Source: Flavobacteriales bacterium UBA3431 (GTDB lineage: Bacteria; Bacteroidota; Bacteroidia; Flavobacteriales; Schleiferiaceae). From it: a DNA stretch of 24,712 bases. The notes beneath the pieces were generated by a model. It did not search any database. It saw only the letters and a list, made by a program, of their open reading frames with translations, and was not told the origin of the DNA. Both the position numbers and the translations under genes were made by a program. The stretch is taken from positions 4,633 to 29,344 of the forward strand of contig DFSS01000055.1 in NCBI GenBank assembly GCA_002381225.1. The letters are read 5' to 3'. Below, in pieces: positions 15,252 to 20,860 of the stretch. Position 1 is the first letter of the stretch. The number at the start of each line of letters is the position of its first letter.

Positions 15252-15682
15252 AGCAGCCGCTCCAGGAAGAACACCGTCTGACACTCCAAGCCGCCATTGC
15301 CTCTGCGGAGAAGCATTGTTCAGGCGAAATCCGCGTGCATGTTGCCGAGACCTGCACGCGCGATGCGCTCATTGAAGCCCGCTATTGGTTTCAAAAGTTG
15401 GGCATGCATAAGACCGCCTTGCGCAATGGCATCCTTTTTTACATCGCATTAGATAGCCGCAAGTATGCCATCCTTGGAGACCAGGGCATCCATGAAAAAG
15501 TGGGACAGGCCTTTTGGGACGATGTGCGGGATGCCATGCACCCCGCCTTGGAAGCATCCGATTGGGTCGCTGCACTCTGTGCGGGCATCGCCCAGGCAGG
15601 GGGGGCTCTAGCCACGCATTTCCCGCATGCTGGAGCGTCCGATGTCAATGAGCTTTCCGACGAAATCAGCCACTCGGCATGA
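15248..15682 (+). CDS. TPM-domain protein without signal peptide
   Basis: This is a 144-residue TPM-domain protein (named from TLP18.3, Psb32 and MOLO-1). The domain covers about 10-125: SGEIRVHVAE at 25-34, a strand GILFYIALDSRKYAILGDQG in the middle, and the IHEKVGQAFWDDV helix. It has no signal peptide or obvious membrane segment, unlike the second TPM protein downstream, so it may be cytoplasmic or bound to a partner. It overlaps both LemA and the next gene by 4 bases. Members of the family have been reported as phosphatases or assembly factors; which applies here cannot be seen. Confidence 0.85.
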   Translation: MKQPLQEEHRLTLQAAIASAEKHCSGEIRVHVAETCTRDALIEARYWFQKLGMHKTALRNGILFYIALDSRKYAILGDQGIHEKVGQAFWDDVRDAMHPALEASDWVAALCAGIAQAGGALATHFPHAGASDVNELSDEISHSA

Positions 15683-16455
15683 GGGCGTTTCGCCAGCTGT
15701 TCACCCCCTTGCTTCTTCTCGGTGCGCTGAGTGTCTCGGGACAAATTGGGCCCAAACCCGCTGTCCGAGAAGGCCTCGTCACCTTTCAAGGCCTTTCTGC
15801 CTCATCCATTTTAGAGCCCGCCGAGGAGGCCCGTTTGGAGGCTGTCCTTCAGGCCATCAACGACTCGAGCTCCACACAAATTGCCGTGGTATTTGTGGAT
15901 TCCTGCCCGGATGACATCAATTATCAAGCAGCCATGACCCTCAGCGATTGGGGCGTTGGACAAGCCGGCCAAGACAATGGCGTGCTCGTTTTGATTGCCC
16001 TGGGGGATCGAAAGATGGCCATTTCAACGGGCTATGGCGTGGAGGCTACCCTCACAGATTACCAATGCAGCCGATTGATTGAGGAGATCCTCGTCCCGGC
16101 CTTTCGCGAAGGGGCCTATGAAGCGGGATTGACCGAAATGGCCACCCAGATGGCCCAAATGCTCTCCGGCCAATTCAAGGCCGCCCCTTCACCGGGCGAG
16201 GATTCCCGAAAAAAGAAACGTGCCCTCTTCTTTATCCTTCTCGTCGCGATTGTGGTCAGCCTCATCGCAAAAAATGGAGGCGGAGGCGGCATGCGGGGAG
16301 GCGGTGGCTACTGGATCGGACCAATGGGCGGCGGCGTCTACCGCGGGGGTGGATTCGGTGGCGGATTTGGCGGCGGAAGTGGCTTTGGCGGCGGCGGTTT
16401 TGGTGGCTTTGGCGGCGGCATGGGCGGCGGCGGCGGGGCCAGCGGAGGTTGGTAG
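15679..16455 (+). CDS. TPM-domain protein with signal peptide, membrane segment and glycine-rich tail (YgcG-like)
   Basis: This 258-residue protein resembles YgcG. A signal peptide (1-22, ending VSGQ) leads to a periplasmic TPM domain at about 33-163, with DNGVLVLIALGDRKMAISTG at 99-118 and YGVEATLTD just after. A membrane segment lies at about 182-197 (LFFILLVAIVVSLIA), preceded by a basic SRKKKR. The last 59 residues are almost only Gly with Phe, Met, Tyr and Trp, ending GASGGW, typical of these proteins. It is the last gene of the operon that begins with the M23 peptidase and overlaps its predecessor by 4 bases. Either N-terminal processing or a second transmembrane helix is possible; topology is inferred. 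Confidence 0.9.
   Translation: MRAFRQLFTPLLLLGALSVSGQIGPKPAVREGLVTFQGLSASSILEPAEEARLEAVLQAINDSSSTQIAVVFVDSCPDDINYQAAMTLSDWGVGQAGQDNGVLVLIALGDRKMAISTGYGVEATLTDYQCSRLIEEILVPAFREGAYEAGLTEMATQMAQMLSGQFKAAPSPGEDSRKKKRALFFILLVAIVVSLIAKNGGGGGMRGGGGYWIGPMGGGVYRGGGFGGGFGGGSGFGGGGFGGFGGGMGGGGGASGGW
16275..16453 (+). repeat. Low-complexity glycine-coding stretch (GGN-rich)
   Basis: The 3' end of the YgcG-like gene is built of imperfect repeats of GGC/GGT/GGA glycine codons with interspersed TTT, giving units such as GGGFGGG. It is coding low complexity, not an independent element, and is a likely place for length variation between strains. Confidence 0.75.
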
Positions 16456-16500
16456 GTACTTTCCTTTGTTTTTCCGACCTTTGCTTCAAATACTTAGGCT

Positions 16501-16905
16501 ATGAAAAATTGGGCTTCCTTGCTCGTGATTGCAGCGGTAATGAGTGCGTGCAGCACCCCCAAAGCGACCATTTCTCAAAAATCCGCCACGCTCTACCATG
16601 TGCAGGTGAAAAAATCTGCCAACCAGGCAATGGAAATTGTCGACGTGCAATTGACCGACGGCAGCCAGTGGGCTTCCGGTTCCTTCCGATTGACCGACAT
16701 GAGCGGAAAGCGCAACGTATTGAACACCAAGGGGTATGACGAATTCAACATTCAAGTCGTTACCCCTTCCTTGGCTTTCGCACCGAACCAAGCCTTGATT
16801 TCCTACCGCTTGGAAGTAGATGGCCCGGTCAAATCGATGCTTTTAGCGCTCGCTTCGATCCCCGCTCCTTTGGAGGCCGAAGCACGCCCCACACTGGCCG
16901 AATAA
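16501..16905 (+). CDS. Small lipoprotein, function unknown
   Basis: I do not recognise the family. The 134-residue product begins with a lipoprotein-type signal (MKNWASLLVIAAVMSAC; Cys17, with a slightly unusual Met at -3), so it should be lipid-anchored in the envelope. The mature part is mixed beta with no evident catalytic motif; it includes IVDVQLTDGSQWASGSF and YDEFNIQVVTPS. The gene lies 45 bases after the TPM operon and 10 bases before the pterin synthase gene, on the same strand, so its transcription unit is uncertain. A weak TAnnTTTG-like box (TACTTAGG, two mismatches) lies right before the ATG. Confidence 0.75.
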   Translation: MKNWASLLVIAAVMSACSTPKATISQKSATLYHVQVKKSANQAMEIVDVQLTDGSQWASGSFRLTDMSGKRNVLNTKGYDEFNIQVVTPSLAFAPNQALISYRLEVDGPVKSMLLALASIPAPLEAEARPTLAE

Positions 16906-16915
16906 TCCCAGATTT

Positions 16916-17329
16916 ATGGTGTACATCCAGCGCCGAGAGACCTTTAGTGCCTCGCATCGACTGTACAATGCTGCCTGGTCTGACGACCAAAACGAGGCGG
17001 TATTTGGTAAATGTTCCAACCGCTTTGGCCATGGGCATAATTTTCAGCTCATCGTCACGGTGAAGGGTGAGGTAAATCCGGACACGGGATTTGTCATGAA
17101 TTTGGTGGATTTAAAGACCATCATGATGCACGAAATCATCGACCATGTGGATCACCGAAATCTGAATGAGGACGTGCCCTTCTTGCAGGGTATTTTGCCT
17201 TCCACGGAAAATTTGGCCATCGCCTTCTGGGCGCGTCTTGCCCCTGCGATTGCCGCCAAAGGCGCCCAGTTGCACGGCATCCGAATTGTTGAAACTGAGA
17301 ACAACTTTGTAGAATACTACGGCGAATGA
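16916..17329 (+). CDS. queD: 6-carboxy/6-pyruvoyl-tetrahydropterin synthase family protein
   Basis: The 137-residue protein belongs to the QueD/PTPS family, zinc enzymes that convert dihydroneopterin triphosphate to 6-carboxytetrahydropterin (queuosine route) or 6-pyruvoyltetrahydropterin. The zinc ligands are His14 (SASHRL), His39 and His41 (GHGHN). The catalytic Cys33 lies in GKCSNRFGHGHNF, and the Asp79-His80 pair in VDHRNLNED. Glu126 (VETENN) should bind the pterin. The spacing resembles the eukaryotic PTPS signature at least as much as E. coli QueD, so the product could be either; queuosine synthesis is the commoner bacterial role. Its TGA overlaps the fabD ATG (ATGA). Confidence 0.88.
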   Translation: MVYIQRRETFSASHRLYNAAWSDDQNEAVFGKCSNRFGHGHNFQLIVTVKGEVNPDTGFVMNLVDLKTIMMHEIIDHVDHRNLNEDVPFLQGILPSTENLAIAFWARLAPAIAAKGAQLHGIRIVETENNFVEYYGE

Positions 17330-18192
17330 AGGCATACATCTTCCCCGGCCAAGGCGCTCAAAGCCCCGGAATGGCCCAAGACCTGTACGACGCACACCGC
17401 AACCTCTTCGAGGAAGCCAATGACGTCCTGGGCTTTTCTCTGACCGACATCATGTTCCATGGCACTATGGAGGATTTGACCCAAACGAAGGTCACCCAAC
17501 CTGCCATTTTTGTCCATTCGGTCGCCAAAGCGCTGAGCTTGGGAGATAGCTTTCAACCAAATATGGTAGCGGGCCACTCCTTAGGTGAATTCTCCGCCCT
17601 GGTAGCTGCCGGTGCCATGAATTTCTCCGACGGCCTTCGTCTGGTCTCGCAGCGCGCCCTGGGCATGCAGGCTGCCTGTGAAGCCGAGCCCTCCACCATG
17701 GCCGCCATCCTAGGCCTGGAAGATGCCGTGGTCGAACAAATTTGTGCGAATACCCCGGGCTTAGTGGTTCCCGCTAATTACAACACCCCCGGCCAATTGG
17801 TCATTTCAGGAGCCACGGCCGCGGTGGAAGCAGCATGTGAGGCCTGCAAGGAAGCTGGGGCCAAACGGGCCCTCCTCCTTCCTGTCGGAGGCGCCTTCCA
17901 TAGCCCCTTGATGGCCCCGGCCGGCGAGCAACTGGCTACAGCCTTGGATGCGGTCGCTTTCCAAACACCTCGCTGCCCCATCTACCAAAATGTTGTCGCG
18001 GCGCCCGTGACGGATCCGGAAGAAATTCGGGCCAACCTCAAAGCACAGTTGACGGGTTCCGTCAAATGGACCCAGACCGTCCAGGCCATGGTCGCCGCAG
18101 GCGCTACGCACTTCTACGAAGTCGGTCCCGGCCGCGCCTTGCAAGGCATGGTAAAGAAGATTGCCCCGGACACCGAAGCTATTTCCGCATGA
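17326..18192 (+). CDS. fabD: Malonyl-CoA--acyl carrier protein transacylase
   Basis: FabD loads malonyl groups onto acyl carrier protein for fatty acid synthesis. The 288 residues are a usual length. The oxyanion-loop motif FPGQGAQ lies at 6-12, the nucleophile Ser85 is in GHSLGE, Arg110 in VSQRALGMQ, and the catalytic His192 in GGAFHSPLM. All active-site residues are present. It overlaps both the preceding pterin synthase gene and the following mvaD gene by 4 bases (ATGA). The other fatty-acid genes are not nearby, so its position in a mevalonate cluster is of interest. Confidence 0.96.
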   Translation: MKAYIFPGQGAQSPGMAQDLYDAHRNLFEEANDVLGFSLTDIMFHGTMEDLTQTKVTQPAIFVHSVAKALSLGDSFQPNMVAGHSLGEFSALVAAGAMNFSDGLRLVSQRALGMQAACEAEPSTMAAILGLEDAVVEQICANTPGLVVPANYNTPGQLVISGATAAVEAACEACKEAGAKRALLLPVGGAFHSPLMAPAGEQLATALDAVAFQTPRCPIYQNVVAAPVTDPEEIRANLKAQLTGSVKWTQTVQAMVAAGATHFYEVGPGRALQGMVKKIAPDTEAISA

Positions 18193-19220
18193 GCATGACC
18201 TTTGGTTGGCAGAGTCCATCCAACATTGCGTTGGTCAAATACTGGGGCAAGCGCGATCCGCAGTTGCCTTCAAACCCCTCCATCAGCTTTACGCTAGATA
18301 CTTGCCATACCCAGACCCGGGCGACCTTTGAGGCGGGCCACGGCGTTCAAGTTCTGCTCAACGGGGTGGATACACCCAGCTTTGTGCCCAAGATTGAGCA
18401 GTTTATCGGACGCATCCAACACCGTCACCCCTGGCTAGCGGACTACCGCGTCACCGTGGATACCTTCAACAGTTTTCCGCATTCCAGTGGCATTGCCTCT
18501 TCTGCCTCGGGCCTCAGCGCTTTGGCCTTGTGCGTGGTAGACGCGGCCCAAGCCCTGGGTCATGCCCTCCCGGCGGTAGATGCACGACGCGAGGCGTCGA
18601 TTTTGGCCCGATTAGGTTCAGGGTCAGCGAGCCGCTCTGTGTACGGTGGCCTCGTCGTCTGGGGAGAGACCCATTCCGTTCCGGGAAGCCACGATGACTA
18701 CGCGGTGGTCTATCCCCATGCAGTCCACCCGATCTTCCCTTCATTCCGCGATGTGGTGATGCTCGTCGATGTCGGTCAAAAAGCTGTCAGCAGCACCGCC
18801 GGCCACGCGCTCATGGAGGGACATCCCTTTGCTCAGCAACGCTTTGCCCAGGCCCACCAAAATATCGCCCACTTGCAATCCATTTTGAAAACGGGCGATG
18901 TTTGGACCTTTTTGGACCTCGTAGAGCAGGAAGCACTCACCTTGCACGGCCTGATGATGAGCTCCCAGCCTAGCTACATCCTCATGCGTCCCAATACACT
19001 GCATATCCTCGAGGCCATTCGTGCCTACCGACGTGAAAGTAGGCTACCCATCGGCTTCACCTTAGATGCAGGCGCCAATGTGCATGTGCTCTTCCCTGCT
19101 GAAGTGGAACAAAAAGCCATGGAGTTTGTTACCCAAGTACTGGCTCCCTATGCCAAAGACGGCCGTTACATGGCGGACCGCGTTGGACAGGGACCCGTAC
19201 CTTTGAACGAACCTGCCTAG
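18189..19220 (+). CDS. mvaD: Diphosphomevalonate decarboxylase
   Basis: MvaD converts mevalonate diphosphate to isopentenyl diphosphate with ATP. The 343-residue product has the family opening SPSNIALVKYWGKRD (9-23, Lys17), the GHMP-kinase glycine-rich loop SSGIASSASG at 99-108, GSGSASRSVYGG (143-154, Arg149), and the catalytic Asp293 in TLDAGANVHVL. The start at 18189 overlaps the fabD TGA (ATGA); an upstream in-frame start inside fabD would add 41 unlikely residues. Mevalonate kinase follows after 3 bases. The presence of this pathway fits Flavobacteriales. Confidence 0.95.
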   Translation: MSMTFGWQSPSNIALVKYWGKRDPQLPSNPSISFTLDTCHTQTRATFEAGHGVQVLLNGVDTPSFVPKIEQFIGRIQHRHPWLADYRVTVDTFNSFPHSSGIASSASGLSALALCVVDAAQALGHALPAVDARREASILARLGSGSASRSVYGGLVVWGETHSVPGSHDDYAVVYPHAVHPIFPSFRDVVMLVDVGQKAVSSTAGHALMEGHPFAQQRFAQAHQNIAHLQSILKTGDVWTFLDLVEQEALTLHGLMMSSQPSYILMRPNTLHILEAIRAYRRESRLPIGFTLDAGANVHVLFPAEVEQKAMEFVTQVLAPYAKDGRYMADRVGQGPVPLNEPA

Positions 19221-19223
19221 CCC

Positions 19224-20162
19224 ATGAGCCCGAATTACTTTGCCAAAATCCTACTCTTCGGTGAATACGGCATCATCAAAGATGCCATGGGATTGTCTAT
19301 TCCTTACCGGAATTATTCGGGCGCATTGCATTTGCCTGAAGGGGCCCTCACGGAGTCCCAGCGCCTTTCAAATGCCGCCTTGGGACCCTTTGTGGACTAC
19401 TTGCAAGGTTTGGCCTACAACGGAGAGCTAAAGGCCCAATTGGACATGCCTCGACTACAGAGGGACCTCTCGGAGGGTCTGTTCTTTGAGTCCAGCATTC
19501 CTCAAGGCTATGGGGTCGGATCTTCGGGGGCGCTTGTAGCCGCTTTATACGCCGAATATGCTCAGCAGCCCTTGGATCTGAGTCAACCGATTCCCGCTAA
19601 CGGCATCAGCCAATTGAAAGAGGCCTTGGGCCAAATGGAATGCTATTTCCATGGCAAGAGTTCAGGAATTGATCCCACAATTTGCTATCTCCAGCTTCCC
19701 CTGTTGATTCGTTCCAAAGACGATTTGGGCACGGTCGACCTGCCCCTCACGGAGGCGCAGGGCAAAGGAGCCATTTTCTTGCTGAACTCGGGCAACCCGG
19801 GAGAAACTCAGCCCATGGTCAACATTTTTATGGAGAAGTTGAAAGAGGAGGGCTTTCGGAAAGTCATGTCGGGTCAGTTTAAAAAATACAACGACGCCTG
19901 TGTTCAGGCCTTCTTATTGGGAGACTGGGATCCATTGTTCACCAACCTCAAGGGTTTGAGTCGGGTGGCCTTGGAACACTTTAGCCCGATGATTCCCAGT
20001 GCTTTTCATGCCTTGTGGCAAAAAGGCATCGACAGCAATGCCTACTACCTCAAACTGTGTGGAAGCGGTGGTGGAGGCTACATTTTGGGCTTTACCAAAG
20101 ATTTGGATGCCGCCAAGGCGGAGCTTGCCCCCCATCAATTGGACGTCGTCCTTCGATTCTAA
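19224..20162 (+). CDS. mvk: Mevalonate kinase (GHMP kinase family)
   Basis: This 312-residue GHMP kinase is expected to phosphorylate mevalonate at O-5. It opens with FAKILLFGEYGIIKD, the start typical of flavobacterial mevalonate kinases. The ATP loop PQGYGVGSSGALVA lies at 93-106, the substrate/catalytic region ECYFHGKSSGIDP at 139-151 (Glu139, His143, Asp150), and the C-terminal motif LKLCGSGGGG at 277-286. It lies between mvaD and the UbiA-like gene. The phosphomevalonate kinase step has no gene here; it is either elsewhere or covered by another GHMP kinase. Phosphomevalonate kinase activity for this protein is the main alternative. Confidence 0.88.
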   Translation: MSPNYFAKILLFGEYGIIKDAMGLSIPYRNYSGALHLPEGALTESQRLSNAALGPFVDYLQGLAYNGELKAQLDMPRLQRDLSEGLFFESSIPQGYGVGSSGALVAALYAEYAQQPLDLSQPIPANGISQLKEALGQMECYFHGKSSGIDPTICYLQLPLLIRSKDDLGTVDLPLTEAQGKGAIFLLNSGNPGETQPMVNIFMEKLKEEGFRKVMSGQFKKYNDACVQAFLLGDWDPLFTNLKGLSRVALEHFSPMIPSAFHALWQKGIDSNAYYLKLCGSGGGGYILGFTKDLDAAKAELAPHQLDVVLRF

Positions 20163-20167
20163 ATGCC

Positions 20168-20854
20168 GTGCGTCGACGCAGCCGGCTCCTCGTTCGCTTT
20201 GTAGCTTTTCTATCCCTCGTACGATGGACGCACCTGGCGTTCTTGGCTTGGGCCCAAGGCATGGCCTATTTCTTTTTGTTTGCGGAGCCTCGCGGATGGG
20301 CCGCCCTGGCGGAGATGGATTTCTGGTTTGTGGTTATTTCCACGGCCGGATTGGTCGCGGGAGGCTCCCTGATGAACAGTTTCTACGACATGGAACGCGA
20401 CTTGGTTCAACGTCCGTGGCGCACCTTATTTGAACGGCCCGTCGCCAAGAAGTATGGTTTGCGCATGGCTTCCGTCTTCTATTTCACTGGACTGGCCGCG
20501 TCATGGGTCGGATTGAATGCGTGGATGGCCCTCCCCTTCACGCTCTATGGACTCCTCATCTGGCTCTACTCCCACAAGCAGTGGAATCTGCACCGCCTCG
20601 GACCTTTGATGGCCACCTTACTAGCGTATACCCCTTTACTGTTGCTTGCCTTGACCTTTTCCCCCCAATCAGAGGCCGGGTTTATGCGCTCCTTGCCTTT
20701 GGCCATCGGGATGATCGCCCTCGAATGGCGTCGGCAATGGGAACGCACCCAACTGTTTGCGCTCGCTCAAGATGCCCGAAAGCCCTGGATTCACCGACAG
20801 TGGTTGTACAAAGGGCTGCTGATTGCGGGCATCGCCGCCATACCTTTTTTGTAA
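20168..20854 (+). CDS. Degenerate UbiA-like integral membrane protein
   Basis: The 228-residue product is a membrane protein with about six or seven hydrophobic segments and looks like a UbiA prenyltransferase that has lost its active site. The segment NSFYDMERDLVQRP (70-83) aligns with the first aspartate motif NDxxDxxxD, but the first Asp is Ser. The second aspartate-rich motif, expected near 185-205, is replaced by basic and neutral residues (EWRRQWERTQLFALAQ). It is shorter than normal members (about 280-300 residues). The start is a GTG at 20168, 5 bases after mevalonate kinase; there is no in-frame ATG until residue 32. Intact genes in this position in Flavobacteria are annotated as geranylgeranylglycerol-phosphate geranylgeranyltransferase. 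It could be inactive or repurposed. No frameshift is visible. Confidence 0.7.
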   Translation: MRRRSRLLVRFVAFLSLVRWTHLAFLAWAQGMAYFFLFAEPRGWAALAEMDFWFVVISTAGLVAGGSLMNSFYDMERDLVQRPWRTLFERPVAKKYGLRMASVFYFTGLAASWVGLNAWMALPFTLYGLLIWLYSHKQWNLHRLGPLMATLLAYTPLLLLALTFSPQSEAGFMRSLPLAIGMIALEWRRQWERTQLFALAQDARKPWIHRQWLYKGLLIAGIAAIPFL

Positions 20855-20860
20855 CCGCCT

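Noticed and set aside
16275..16453. GGC-rich repeats as a possible non-coding or CRISPR-like repeat
   Set aside because: They are in frame and encode the glycine tail typical of YgcG-like TPM proteins; there are no constant repeats with unique spacers.
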